Source: Loxodes magnus (taxonomy: Eukaryota > Ciliophora > Karyorelictea > Loxodida > Loxodidae). From it: a DNA stretch of 64,000 nt. Made by a program: the position numbers and the translations under genes. Positions 1-11,620 of this stretch are shown here, one piece after another (position 1 is the stretch's first letter; the number at the start of each line of letters is the position of its first letter). The notes beneath the pieces are model-generated. The model worked only from the letters and a program-made list of their open reading frames with translations. It was not told the DNA's origin and ran no database searches. The stretch spans positions 434,001 to 498,000 of the forward strand of contig CAMPDV010000130.1 of NCBI GenBank assembly GCA_946699065.1, written 5' to 3'.

Positions 1-399
1 TTATTTGGATATAAATTTTAGAATCCCACAAAAAAAGTCTTTAATGTTTTGCATGTAAGTAGACTTTTTGAATGAGTCTAAAAGTAAAAAAACTTAAAAT
101 TGCATAAATTGTATTTAATACTATATAAATGGCTTTGTATGAAATAATTAAATGCAATATTTTTTTTTTAAGTAAAAGGAACTAAAAGCATAAATTCTTA
201 TAAAGCAAAAATTGCATATAAGCTTTTTTATATTTAAATATAATATAGTATATTTAATTATCTTCAACTCTAACTATAATTTATTTTTTATTAAGATACC
301 AGAAAAAATTTAATTCACATGAGATAAAACGTAAATTTTATATTTTATCTTCAAGATTTATGCTTATTCTTTAGCTTATAAACAATAAGTTAAGATTAA

Positions 400-713
400 G
401 ATAAAAAATTAGGTTTGCTTAAGAGCTCTGGATTTAGAATTTTCAGAAGTCATTAAATATAATACATAATTTCCTCACGAAAAGCTGTGTTTTTTAATTT
501 TTTCTCCGTCTAATTTGTAAACAATGCCAAGACACTATCAACTTTGTAATCCACCGGCAAAATTATGAAGGTCAGATTCTCATCTTCCTTATAAAAGCCT
601 TTATCTTTCCAGGTTAATAAATAGACACGGAACTTCTCAAACAATCCAAATGGCGAAAAAACCAAAGTAAAAACTAGATTTAGACTCCTTATACTTTTCC
701 CTTTCGGTGCCAT
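400..713 (-). CDS. Family W hypothetical protein (intact copy)
   Basis: A small protein of unknown function, about 100 residues if TAG at the old ORF end is read through. The ATG is at 711-713. Its central part (WKDKGFYKED, then VDYKVDSVLALFTNQTEKK) aligns by eye with translations at about 24721-25000 (LDYRVNSGLIFLTDQTKKI) and 4990-5200 (LDCRADSGLLLPKNQAEKI). Protein-level conservation among diverged copies is the evidence that it is coding. The copy in the other arm (33247 onward) has a one-base insertion. It lies upstream of, and divergent from, the GTPase gene at 2303; other W copies also neighbour GTPase genes. The C-terminal end is not resolved. Confidence 0.5.
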
Positions 714-1209
714 ATTTAATTATTACAATATTAAGGTAATATTTTAATGCTAAAATATAATTGTTTAAACAGATATATCAATGCAAATTCAAGAAATTAT
801 TTTTTATATAAATTAAAAAATCTAATTCTGTAAAGCTTAGTTTGCAATTATTTTGGTCATAATTTAAACATATTTACTACATAGTAAAATAAGTGCTTAA
901 TATTTAATTATTTGATACAATTAAAAAAAAATCTTCCTGAAATTTAATTTTTTTGCTCTATTAAATATAATTAATTTTGCTTATTTCTACCAATCTTATA
1001 CTCTAAAACTAAAAGAAATTAAATTTTTAACTTTTAATTTATTTTATATTAGCTTATAATCTTATTAATTTAAATTTATCTACTAATACAATTATAAAAA
1101 TATATTAATGCTTTACTACTTTTATTTTAGTCTTAAAACTATTAAACATTAGCTTCCTTGTAAGAAAGAGTTTTGCTTTTTAAACTTTTTTTTGTATCAT
1201 TTTTGATAA

Positions 1210-1745
1210 ACTAAAATGGAACATTTCTTACAAAAAATTTCTTAGAAAAAAGGATAAATATATCTTAAAGAGTGATCAGTAAGATATATTTTAAGAATTT
1301 CAAGATATGTAAATTGAAAAGGATAAGCTTTAACGTCAATTACAAAAACTTGAAGGAAAAATATAGTAGCTTATTTCAAGCACCTTGAAACTAAAGAATG
1401 AAATGATAAGTTCCAAATTGATTAAATTGAAATAAATTTAATTAACTAGCCGAGTGACTGAAAACTTATTTCTTAAAGGTATATCAACAAACGACCCAAG
1501 GATGTGGATCAAATATTGAGCCGGCAAAAATTTGATACTTAAGAGAAGAAAATAATACTGTTTTTGCAGGACTTACGGACATTTTTTAAGATAATGCTGA
1601 AGATTCTAACAAAAAATAAGAACTTGAAGATACCTTTAATAAAAAAGAAGTAAGGCATTATTGGCAAATATACATTTAAAGAAGATGATCCAAAAGAAAA
1701 TTACATTTATAATATTATATCACAACTAATAAGCTTTAAAATAGT
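1210..1745 (+). pseudogene. Gag-like zinc-knuckle ORF remnant
   Basis: A coiled-coil-like, Lys/Gln/Leu-rich stretch is followed by a knuckle at 1556-1597 that reads YCFCRTYGHFLRQC. This is the CX2CX4HX4C pattern of retroelement Gag and LINE ORF1 nucleic-acid-binding domains, with the first Cys replaced by Tyr. A second copy on the minus strand at 35581-35622 (CWYCRKYGSILRQC) has the first Cys but Ser for His, which confirms the family. The protein-like reading changes frame along the stretch, so it is probably decayed. No reverse transcriptase follows. The right arm carries the same remnant at about 32190-32750. Confidence 0.5.
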
Positions 1746-2302
1746 GAGGAATTAAGTAAAGTGAAGTCTATATTAATAAATTATATTATGTCATTTGTTA
1801 TAAAAATTAAAATATATGTTTAATGAAAGATATCTATTTAATTTTAAATAAAGAAATAATAAAAAACCATAAATTTTAATAGATTCATAAAAAAACAAAA
1901 ATAATTATGTTATAATTAATTAATATAAAATAAATGAAATCAATTTGTAAATCTAATTCTAGTTAGCATATTAATAACTTAAAATTTTTATTTTTTATTT
2001 TGAAAATATAAAAAATATAATATTTCAATATTAGTTTAATTTATTGATTATTTACAATATTTTAAAGCAATTAAAAACTTTATTTAAATAAAAAATATTT
2101 ATAGTAGTTAGATTCCAATAAATAATACTTAAAATTATATGGCAGTTTCAGGAAATAAAAATTAAAGTTATCTAAAGCATATTATTGTCATATTATTATT
2201 TTAGAGAATTTAAAATATTTAGTCAGATTGAATAATATAAAAAAGCTATAAATATGATTTTATCTCTTTTTTCATATTTATTTTAAACTAATTCTCATAA
2301 AA

Positions 2303-2818
2303 ATGGGATAGAAATGTTGTAACCAAGACAATATTTAATAATCAGTAGAAAATTAATATCAGATTATTGCTTTTGTTGGTTAAAAAAGATCTGGAAAAAC
2401 AAGTCTAATTTATTATCTTAAACATAGGTAAATAAAAAGAAACTACTAAGAAACTAAAAACGTTTAGCAAACTACAATTGAATTTAGCAACTAAACATAT
2501 GAAATTAAAGAAGTTCCTTAATAATATAAAGATCAAATTATAGCTGATGCATGAGTATATGTTATCGATTCAAGTAAAGATACTAAATTTTAAGAACTGA
2601 ATAGTTTTCTTAGTAAAACAAACTAATTTACTCCAGTTTTATTGCTTTTTAATAAAAGTGATTTAGATGTTTTGAATATTTCAATTGATGAAAAAAAAAT
2701 AAAATGAGGAAAAATAAAAAATATGAAAATTTTGAAAAGTAATTACAAGGGGTACAATGTAAATGAAGGGTTTAAATGGATAATAGAAAAATTAAACAAT
2801 AATAAACTTTTATATTAA
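2303..2818 (+). CDS. Arf/Arl-like small GTPase, copy 1
   Basis: A 171-residue protein starting MGQKCCNQD: Gly2 is a candidate N-myristoylation site and the cysteines candidate palmitoylation sites, as in membrane-bound Arf-like GTPases. The P-loop GQKRSGKTS is at residues 26-34. There is then a DAWVYVIDSS block (TGA as Trp), the base-recognition box FNKSD, and a C-terminal NVNEGFKWI block like the Arf GxGLxEGLxWL region. Where Arfs have WDxGGQ there is only YEIKEVPQ, so the Mg/gamma-phosphate switch II motif and catalytic Gln are missing. It ends at three tandem TAA codons. The copy at 31141-31656 is the same length and near identical. Membrane tethering and altered nucleotide cycling are inferences. 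Confidence 0.85.
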
Positions 2819-3582
2819 TAATAAATATTTTTATTAACTGAATTAAAAAATGATTTTTAATGTTTAAATATTGCTTAGTAGTTTAAAAGTAAAATATAAA
2901 TTGATTAGTCCTTTTATTTATATATTTTGTAAAATAATCAACAATATTTTTATTTTTTTAATTTAGCTTGAGGATATATTTCTAAATTAGTAATAAACTT
3001 AAAATTCTTTTATACTGTTTAGTTAATTTTTTAATTTTTTGAAAAATTTAATTATTAAAAAATGGATGTAAAATATAATTAAAATCTATAAAGAATTTTG
3101 AATAAAAAAATTGTATTTTGCTTATTAAAAAAGCAATATCTAAAGATTTTAATACAGTAAATTAAATTTAAAATTTAAAGTAATAATTAAATTAATATTT
3201 TTTAGAATTTAATAAGAATCTTTTTATAATTTCAAAAGTTATTGCACCATTTGAACAAAGTCTCTTTCTTATAAACTTTAGTTTAATCTATAAAATTAAT
3301 TTTAAATTTCTTAAAAATTAAAATTAACTATATAATGTTTTATAATTTCTTAATTATCTTTTATATTTATTTCTTTATATATTTTTTATAATTTTTTCTT
3401 CTAAAAAAGATTTATCATTTTATCCAAAAAAATAAAGCTTTTTAAATCTTTAAATTAAATATGAAATTTAGCACAAATTTTATAATATTTATTTAAAATT
3501 AAAAACTTGTAGAACTTTTATTTATTTATGTGTCTTTTTTTACAATTTTACTATTTTTTTCATTAGATTATAAAAATTGTAA

Positions 3583-4110
3583 ATGGGTAGTATATGTAAA
3601 CGTTAAAAAAATTCAAATTCCTTTGTGTTACCTAGAACATAATCTTGTTTAAAATATAAAGTCATAACTTTTATTGGACCTTCAGGATCTGGAAAATCTA
3701 GTCTTATTTATTATTTGAAGAACAAGTAAAAAAAATAATAATGCGAAAAAACTTTGCTTGTTGAACAAAAGCTCATTTAATTTGAAGGAAATACGTATGA
3801 TATAAAAGAAGCACCAGAAAATTAAGAAAATCTAATGACTACAGATGCATGAGTATATGTTTTAGACTAAAGCTAATAAACTTATATTGAAGAGTTAAAT
3901 AATTTTTTAAGCAAGACAAAAGTAAAAGAACCTTTATTAATTTTTTTAAATAAAAATGATTTGATTTCTAAGACTTTAGATGTTTCTAAAATAGAATGAA
4001 AGCAAGTAAAAAGATATAAAGTTTTTTAAAGCAATAACAAAGGAGAGAATATTATTGAAGGATTTAGATGGCTTGTAGGTGAATTAAATCAGAATTTAAC
4101 TAAAAAATAG
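3583..4110 (+). CDS. Arf/Arl-like small GTPase, copy 2
   Basis: A 175-residue member of the same family, starting MGSICKRQ. The P-loop is GPSGSGKSS, followed by LIYYLKN. Then come YDIKEAPE in place of switch II, DAWVYVLDQS (TGA as Trp), FLNKND, and SNNKGENIIEGFRWL near the end. It terminates at TAG immediately followed by TGA, a tandem stop that marks the gene end although both codons are sense inside the gene. It lies about 760 bases downstream of copy 1 on the same strand with an AT-rich spacer. Its inverted copy at 29850-30377 has the same length and is intact. Confidence 0.85.
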
Positions 4111-4519
4111 TGAAATACATTAATTTTATTTATTTTAAGATTTAAATAATTAGAAAAATTTAAAAGTTTTAGATTTATTTTCGAAGAAAACTTAATTTAA
4201 AAAGATATTATCATTCAAAATTAATAGAAACTTTAATGAAAAATTACTAACAATTTTATCAAAAATTTATTTAAAATTGCTTTAATTAAATAAAATAAAT
4301 ATTTTTAATATTTTACATTTTTATTACAAATAAGTTAGATTATAATAAATATTTTTTGCAAATATAGCTTAATTATTTAAAAATGCTGAAAAAACTTATT
4401 ATTTTAAATTTTATTTTACAGCTATTTTATTTAACTTTTTCAAATTAAATAAAAAAATGTTATTTGCAATATTTTTAATTTAGTTTGATTTATTTAATTA
4501 TGAAAATGTATTTTTATTT

Positions 4520-4815
4520 AAATAGGAAGGAGATTATCCAACGGAGAAAGATAAATATTTAGTATAGGGAAGTATCCTTTGCGTATATAATTATTCAAGA
4601 ATCTTAGTGGTACCAAGAACGAAAGAACTTGAGGCGTCGAATAGTATTTAAGTTGAAAGATACCAGATACTAAGGTCTCTTAGGGTATCATTCTGACCAC
4701 AGCCTTTTGAAAGCAGCTTTTTCAAGGGAAATTTTAATTGAATAATTTTTAAGATTTAAAAGTTTTATTAAAAGAGTCGCTCATTATTGAGTTGTTATGC
4801 ACTCTATAATTCAAG
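4520..4815 (+). repeat. Short GC-richer element with 3' hairpin (head type 1)
   Basis: This is a roughly 300-base dispersed repeat beginning AATAGGAAGGAG. It has a conserved core around ACCAGATACTAAGGTCTCTT, where CTAAG and CTTAG can pair around a GTCT loop. It ends in the hairpin at 4773-4805 and the tail CTCTATAATTCAAG. Related copies are at 9630-9815 (partial), 12098-12415, 29140-29440 (minus), 51125-51430 and about 61990-62310 (minus). It looks like a SINE-type or structured-RNA element. A Pol III promoter could not be assigned with confidence. Confidence 0.6.
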
Positions 4816-4989
4816 TAATTTTAATATTTTATGCTTCAGATTTAAGAAAAGATAATTTATTTAAAATCTTTCTTAATTATAAATTTTAGCACTTATTGAA
4901 TGCTACCAGTCCACGTTCCTACTTTTTAATAAAAAATGTTGGTATATATTTTTTAAGAGTTTTTAAATTTCTATTTCATATAAATTTTC

Positions 4990-5213
4990 TTTCTAATTCT
5001 TCACATATCTATTTCGCGATGCATCATATCAATTTAATTATTCCTGGAAGATGAAGTTTCGATAAGGAAGAATGGAGTTCGGTCTTTTAAAACGCTAAGT
5101 TAGATTGCAGAGCTGATAGTGGTTTGCTATTGCCTAAAAATTAAGCGGAGAAGATAAAACATTAAACATGACTTCTTGTTGGACTTTTGCTCTATACTTA
5201 AAAATTCTGAAAA
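4990..5213 (+). pseudogene. Family W fragment
   Basis: In one frame this reads LIIPGRWSFDKEEW, then LDCRADSGLLLPKNQAEKI. This aligns with the W proteins at 711 (minus) and 24721 (plus). The amino end expected from those copies was not found, so this is a partial or rearranged copy. It stops near the palindrome break at 5195-5205. The right arm holds the matching fragment at about 28780-28985. Confidence 0.4.
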
Positions 5214-5262
5214 TCCAATTCAAAAGAATTTAGAAAATTAATTTTTTAATCTTAGACTTAAA

Positions 5263-5592
5263 ATGGAGATATGATGCATATTAAAAAAATTAGAAGAAAA
5301 AGAGATAAATTTAGAAGGAAGATATATTATTTTTCAATATCCAAGGACATTTCTACGAACACAACTACTTGCTGCTAAAATTTAATTAAAAATACTGAAA
5401 AAATAGAAAAATATAGCGTCAATAGAAAACATAATACTTGATGAAAACAAAAAACAAAAATCAAAAGCTTTACTTCAATCCAAGAAGTGCACAAGTAATA
5501 GTACCATTTTTCTAAAAACCTCTATAATTTTTTTGAATTTCCGAATATTTCTGGAGGTTGATGGGAAAGGGGCTAAAACATCTCGACTATAA
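5263..5592 (+). CDS. Hypothetical protein, 109 aa
   Basis: The frame from the ATG at 5263 gives a protein-like sequence beginning MEIWCILKKLEEKEINLEGR. A basic, Lys/Gln/Asn-rich middle follows, then FLEVDGKGAKTSRL before a tandem TAA-TGA. In-frame TAA, TAG and TGA codons are few and sit at plausible Gln or Trp positions. No family was recognised. It lies just inside the 12.7 kb segment, about 60 bases past its left junction, downstream of the W fragment. Composition alone supports it. Confidence 0.4.
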
Positions 5593-7601
5593 TGAATGTA
5601 TTTTATCATTATCACTACTATTTTTTTATTTCATAAAAAGTGAGAAAATTTAGAATTGCTTGTCATTTAGATTAATCAATTTAAATGAATTATTGTAAAA
5701 ATTTAGAAATATTATTGATAAAAAAATTTGGAAGCAAAATATATTTACAAATCTTTTTTGTAATTTTCTATATTCTTTTAATAAGAGAAAATATATTTTA
5801 TCATTTTTTTATTCAAATATGTTTACCTTGATATTATTATTTCATTTTATCTTCAAGAAAATATTTGATAAATCTATTTTTTTTAAATATTCCTATCATG
5901 GTTATATGTCTTTCTTAGCCATTAAAAATAAATAAATCTTAATATTTTATTAATATTTTCTAAGTTTCGTTGAGTTGTTTCTCTCTTTAAAAAAATATAT
6001 TAGTTCATGAATTTATAAACAAATTATTTAATTTAACACTAAACTAAAAATAAAATAAAATTTTAACTATAAACTTATTTTTGTTAAAATTTAACTAAAA
6101 TTATTTTTTCATTATTGCATATATTTAGATATTTTAATTTAATTTTAATTTATGATGAACTATTTAAATATAATATTTACTATAAAAAATGATGGATTTA
6201 TTAAGAAAAAATGCTAAAACTTTACATATATTTCATTTAAATATAGATGTAATAATGAATTTTCTTTCCGCTGTTTTATCTTTCATATTCTTTCTTTACA
6301 TCCTTTATCTCCTTATTTTATATTCCTTAGTTTTTAGAGCTATAAATACTAAGTTTACTCTTAAATTTTTTAGATTAAATTTTCTTTTTTAGACTTTAGA
6401 TGGTTTTCTAAAAAGCATAAAAAAACTTCCTGAACTACAGTTTTAAAATGAGATTTTCTTAATTATTTATAAGTTTCATTAATTTCATACTATCTTTCTT
6501 TAAAAATTAAGTTTTTTCATATTTTTTTTTTATTTATATTATAATTTTCAAAGAACTGTTAAAATTAGTGATTATCCAATAAATTTTTAAAGCTTTTTTA
6601 GCATTTATATTTTGCAAAATCAATTTTCAGATAATGACAGTATTTAAATTTATCTTATTTACGCATTTTTATCTTTTTTAATCTAAATTTTTTGTTTATT
6701 TGTTCTTCATTTTTTATAAATTTAAATAGTATAAGGAAATAAAGTTTAAAATTCTTTTAAAATATCAATTCCTTACCTACTAGCTTAATTAAATTATTTT
6801 TATTTATTAACTTTTCTATTTTTCTTTTGAAAATAGATTTTGTAAAAAAATAGTTTCCCAATTTGATCAAATATAATCAAAATTAATAATTAATTAAATT
6901 AAAAAATATAGTACAATTCTTTTAATATCATGTTGCAGATTTATTATTTCATAAAACTTTTTACATCTAAATATGAAAAAAGAAAAATATTTATTTTATT
7001 TTTTAATTACAAATTATTTTAATCTTGAATGATATTTTCCAAAATTTTCCAAATTATAAAAATAAAATATTTTTGCATCATATTTATTTGCCTGTTTAAT
7101 TTTAGATTTATTCCTTCTTAAACCATTTTAATTTTAAAAGATCAAATTTATTTATTTAAAAGTTTATTAATTATTTTTAAGTTCTAACTTTGTGAAAAAA
7201 TTAAAGAAAATAAGTGTTAACTAAATTATAGAAGAATATTTTATTTTTTTAATATTTTGTTCTCAAACTCTTATTTTTAAGACATAAATATTTATTTAAA
7301 AGAAAAGATAAATTTTAAATACTTTATTAAAAGTAATATTTACAATTTTTTAATATACTTATTTAATTTTATAATAAAAATAAAATTAGCATTGAAATAT
7401 TAAGCCATTATTAATTATAAAATAATTATTTTAATAAATCTAAACTGTAAAAATAAACATTTTTGATATCACTTTATTAAAAGTTTAAAATTTTCATTTT
7501 TTTCAACTTTTAAAATTTAATTATTTTTCTTTATTTATAAACATTACTTTTTAAGTACTATTTTACAATCTTAATATTAAAATATAAAAAAAACACTGTA
7601 A
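5593..7601. other. AT-rich interval, one possible small membrane ORF
   Basis: This is mostly very AT-rich sequence with long A and T runs and no recognisable element. One stretch at about 6189-6446 (plus) could encode an 80-90 residue protein. It starts MMDLLRKNAK and has a strongly hydrophobic segment rich in Phe, Leu, Ile and Tyr, but such sequences arise easily from T-rich DNA. I see no promoter, RNA gene or repeat that I can support. Confidence 0.3.
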
Positions 7602-9385
7602 ATGGGAAAATATGCTCTATATGTGAGTAGAATTAATCTACAATTATGTTATCTTAAACATAATAAGTTGACAAAACTATGAATTTTATTGGTTCTATAG
7701 GATCTGGAAAATTTAAACTTATTTGTTATTTTAAAAATTTATAAATAAAAAGACAATACGAAAGGACTATGGTTAATTAATAAAAGATCAAATAGTTTGA
7801 AGGAAAAAATAAATAAAATTGTGAAAGGTTTCAGAAAGGGCTTCTATATCACCTCCTAAGAATTGAAGAGGAAGCATGAAGCGTCAATTCTTACATTCAA
7901 GTCGTTTTTTAAAAAATAATCTTCTTAGCAAACTTAATATTAACTTTTTGGACTAATTTAGAAAAAGATTAAAGATTTTTAAAGAATAGAGTGAAGAAGA
8001 AATAGATCCTATTAAAAGAAACCAATAAATAAAAATGAACTAATAAAGTCCTTATAAAGATGAGAGTGAAAGAGAACCGGGATTGCAAATGCAGAAACTT
8101 TTAAATTTAGCGCAATTTGCATAGTTATTTACCAATAATTATGCAATTATGTCTCAATATTTAAAATATTGAAACTCTTATAGTTTATTATTACTGAAAT
8201 TTTATGGATTAGAAAAAAGATAGCAGGAAAGCCTCTTTCCAAGTCGAGATTTCAACATCAGAGGAGAAGCCTAGGAAATAGGTTAAGAACATAATACATC
8301 AAGAAATTGCGGAATTTACCATTGAAAAAAATGATGAACTATGAACAGCTAGTTAAAATAGTTATAAACCTCCAGGAAGAGGTGAAAAGGCTAAAGAAGA
8401 ACAAAAAATAATTAGAAGGGATTTTATACAAACAAGAAGAATTTGATTCAATAATTATATACAAGGAATGAGATTTAAGAATTTCCTGAAGCATTTCTTA
8501 AGATAAAAACAAACAATCTTAAAGCTAGCAATAAAAGCAGACATAAATTTGAAATAAGATAAAGAAAATAGAAGAAAGCTAGCAAAAATAAAAACTTCAA
8601 ATGCTGATAAAGAGAGCAAAAAAGAGACCCAATGATGATTGAAGAATAAATTATCAGAAAGCCTTAAAGAAAATAGAGATATATAAAGATTAGAAAAAAT
8701 ACTTCTGTTGTGAAAGCTTATCGGAAATGCTAGAAATTCTAGCAGAAAACTAGAATTATTGGATTCAAGCAAACGAAGAAAGGAACAAGAAGAAGCAAGA
8801 TTAACCGATTGTATTTCAGTCCAAGTGGAAAATTTTTTTAAATCAAGAAAGATGAGATAAGAAAAGAAAAGAACAGGAAAGGAAAGGAAAATTGGAAAAG
8901 CCCGAGTTTCTAATCTCGCTAAATTTTGATATCCAAACATTTTTATTTAACAGCAGGATTCATGAACTGCTGTTTTCCAGAAGTGGTTGAAATAATTCAT
9001 AATGGAAAACTTAAATTTAAATATTATATAATTTTATATTATATTATAATTTGGAGGAAATTGGTATAATATAAAAGAAGTTCCGGAAGACTAAGAACAA
9101 TTAATGTTTAAAAAAGCTTTAATTTTTGTTTTATATTAAAGTTAGTAAAATTTTTTTCAATACTAACTAATTTTTTTAACTAAGAAAATAAAAAATATCA
9201 GTTCTAATTTTTTAAACAAAAACAATTTAATTTCTGACTCTTTTGATATTTCTAGAATAGAATGAAAAATGTAAAAAGGTATTAAATTTTCGAAAGTAGT
9301 AATAAAAGAGAAAGTGTTATTGAAGGATAAAAATGGCAAGAAGATGAGCTGAAATCAGACGAAGAAAAAAATAAAGTGAAAGATA
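7602..9385 (+). pseudogene. Arf-like GTPase pseudogene split by an insertion
   Basis: The 5' part starts at the ATG at 7602. It keeps a recognisable P-loop region (IGSIGSGKF, with the final Ser of GKS lost) up to a FEGK stretch near 7806. The 3' part resumes at about 9050 with FEGNWYNIKEVPED, then a degenerate DAWVYVLD region (the Asp-Ala-Trp is gone), LNKNN and an eroded C terminus with frame changes. About 1.24 kb of coiled-coil element lies between them. The family normally spans about 530 bases, so the two halves account for one gene. Confidence 0.75.
7807..9050 (+). mobile_element. Retroelement-like insertion, element B
   Basis: This DNA interrupts the GTPase pseudogene and is bounded by near-identical 11 bp repeats: TTTGAAGGAAA at 7796-7806 and TTTGGAGGAAA at 9050-9060. 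The plus-strand ORF starts near 8204. It has a Lys/Glu/Gln-rich coiled coil (QEEVKRLKK around 8380) and a C-terminal block related to the 61 kb copy: RLYFSPSG here against RMYCNPDG there, then WKSPSFQS against WKNPSSQS. The 3' end has two hairpins (8950-9009) and an AT-rich tail running into the duplication. This suggests target-primed retrotransposition by a partner enzyme. No reverse transcriptase is present. Confidence 0.7.
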
Positions 9386-9629
9386 TTTTACTTTTGAATT
9401 TAAAATTAAAAAATTCAGCTAATTAAAAGAATTTAAATAAATTTTTGAAATAACCTTAATTTAATAAGCCAATTTTTATTTAAAATTATAAGAGAACTTT
9501 TGCAGCTGTTCCCGTTTAATTTTTTTAATAATCTATTTAATAATTTTTTGTTTAGATTTAATTTAAATTAATTTTGTCGTTTAAATTTTATATTTCATAT
9601 TAAAAAGTTTTAATATTTTAAAAATTATT

Positions 9630-9815
9630 GAAAGTATTATATGAAAGATACCAGACACTAAGGTCCTTGAGAGCATTCTTTTCACACTCTATAGAAGAGA
9701 GATTCATAAAGGATGTTAACACTGTGAAAGAATTCAGAAAAGACAATTTTTTGACGTTAAATTTTTATACTAAAGAGCTGCGTGCCATTGAGGTGCTACG
9801 TGCTCTCTAATCCTA
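9630..9815 (+). repeat. Partial short element with 3' hairpin (head type 1)
   Basis: The core ACCAGACACTAAGGTC near 9651 matches the elements at 4520 and 51125, but the first third of the repeat is absent. The 3' hairpin lies at 9774-9806, followed by a TAATCCTATTTATTTA tail. The apparent 60-residue reading of this interval runs straight through the hairpin and is probably not a gene. Confidence 0.55.
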
Positions 9816-10082
9816 TTTATTTACTAAAAAATAACCATTATTTTAATTATTCATAAATATTGTAAAAATATGTTATTTTAACTTCTTTCAAATTAAAATA
9901 GAAGCTGATATTTCAAATATTTTAAGCATAAGAATAGAATTTTTTTTTAATAAATTTGCTTTATACTGATACTTTATTTTTTTGATTCATAAAAAATTTT
10001 TTAGTTTGTATGTAAAAAAAAGAAGTTTAAAAATAGAGAAAAATAAAAAATCATAAAAATTTTGTTTATTTCTTTAAATATT

Positions 10083-10470
10083 GAAAAGGATACCGCAAAA
10101 GCAGATTGCTAGAATATTAGAAAACTGAGTAAAAATTTAGCGTTGGATAATTTGTACTTTTTAGCTAAATTAAGATAGAAATTTGATAATTTTTGAAGAA
10201 ATCAAAAATTAATTAATATCTATTAAACATCTGAAAAAAGAATAATGTATTAAGAAAGAGATCTATAAAATTAAAATTTATTGCTAAAGTAATTGAAATT
10301 AGTAAAAGAAAAAATTAATTCCAATAATTGAAACTTACAGAATAATCATAAAAAGCTATTTTAAATATAGTAATAGAATAATAAGATATATTTAAATGTA
10401 AGACGAAGAAGCAGAAAAATAATGATAGTTGATTCTAGGAAATAGTTGAAATAAAAAGAAAAAATTTGAT
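10083..10470 (+). CDS. Hypothetical coiled-coil-like ORF
   Basis: The plus frame reads a coherent hydrophilic protein: KDTAKADCQNIRKLSKNLA, then KRIMYQERDLQNQ and a run of Leu/Lys/Glu/Asn. It is consistent with a coiled coil, with TAA/TAG only at Gln-like positions. No start codon is clear and no family was recognised. It lies head-to-head with the minus-strand Gag-like remnant that follows and may be part of the same decayed element. Confidence 0.3.
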
Positions 10471-10519
10471 TTTTAATACTAAGAATTTATAGAAAAAATG
10501 TTATTTCTACGGTTTAATC

Positions 10520-11620
10520 TAACTTTAGTTAAGAAATAAGATTCGATGAGAATCTGTCTAATTATAGCAACACTTCATCTTTAGCCTATCTATCCACCAT
10601 ATGGATTTCGTCATTATCTTAATGCTGTATGAGGTTTTGTCATATTATATTTGTTTTTTCTTACTGCTGTCCTAATTCTTCTTATAAGCCTCTTATTTTC
10701 TTTATTAGTAATCAAAATATTAATATATTTCTGTTTGAATTAGTTGACCAAGTTTAGCTTTATCAATGCTTCATCATTATTAACTTATATTAAATTACCT
10801 ACTTTAATTTATTCTTGCTGATTGATCTTAAGTTTCTCAGACCAGATTTCAACTTCCTAATTAGAAAATTTATCAAATTTTTAGCTATCGGTTCCGTTAG
10901 AATTTGTTAAAATGATAAAGAAGCTTGTTGCTATTCTTTCCATTTTTCTATATTTTCTATTTTTTTACTTTTTGAGTACTTGCTATACCTTTTGCCAAAA
11001 AGAAAATAATAAGCAAGATCTAAAGACTCCATTTTTTATATTTTAATTTAATTAACTTTTAATTAAAAAATACCAAATATTAATTATTAATGAGTGTAGT
11101 GCAACCATTAATAGGATCACCAATATTAAAGAGTTTAGAGTTTAAAAAAAGAATGTGTTTCAAACTTACTTGGATCTTCACTTTCATGAGTCTTGATTTT
11201 TTTAAGGTTATTTTTCTTGATTTATTCCAATAGGTCAAATCTCAATCATTTTCAATTAAACTTATTAATAGCTTACTAGATATAAGGAGCTTCTATACCT
11301 ATTTGGAGTATTTTTTTCCTGTAAAGTAGCACTTCTTTTTTGCAAAATATCTTGAATAAATTTTCCATTGATTTCCTATTTTTCTCTTTTCTTTTCGTCT
11401 AGATTAGTAGCAACTTCACACTTTATGTCCTGGCCACTTGCAGTATCAGTATATCATAGAACTCTAGTAGGGAATCTCTTATTTTGGAAGTTTCTGTTCT
11501 ATTTATTATTTAGAATTCTTTTGGTTTAAAGTTTTATGTTTTGGGTTTCGCTTGCTATCTATTCTGTTTATAGTTCTACCTTAAATTTGCTAAAACTATG
11601 AATTTAAACCTAATTCCTAT
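10520..11620 (-). pseudogene. Gag-like zinc-knuckle ORF remnant
   Basis: On the minus strand a zinc knuckle reads YWYCKWPGHKVWSC (11410-11451). This is CX2CX4HX4C with the first Cys changed to Tyr (TGC to TAC). The Pro-Gly-His core is typical of retroelement Gag knuckles. A second protein-like stretch follows at lower coordinates from an ATG near 10945, reading MERIATSFFIILTNSNGTDS and then a basic RLIRRIRTAVRKNKYN region. The frames of the two parts do not join cleanly. Nucleic-acid binding is inferred from the knuckle. Confidence 0.5.

Larger units (their letters stand above)
1..5205. repeat. Palindrome A, left arm, distal part
   Basis: This stretch reads as the reverse complement of about 28761-33963. 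Both GTPase genes in it (2303-2818 and 3583-4110) keep exactly the same length in the other arm, and compared stretches are nearly identical with scattered substitutions and small indels. The homology begins at the window edge, so its true outer limit is not visible. The last 45 bases before 5195 are clearly more diverged than the rest. The arm ends at TACTTAAAAAT (5195-5205), which occurs again at 17922-17932, where the homology with the other arm resumes. Confidence 0.93.

Noticed and set aside
3583..4110. UGA as the only stop (karyorelict-type code)
   Set aside because: Reading through TAA/TAG after the conserved GTPase end adds long unconserved low-complexity tails in copies 1, 4 and 5. 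Not excluded for every gene.
8455..8940. 161-residue minus-strand ORF
   Set aside because: It is antisense to the element B coiled-coil ORF, whose plus-strand reading is conserved with the 61 kb copy.
9628..9810. 60-residue ORF ending in the hairpin
   Set aside because: Its coding sequence is the conserved repeat core and the structured 3' hairpin; related copies do not keep the frame.
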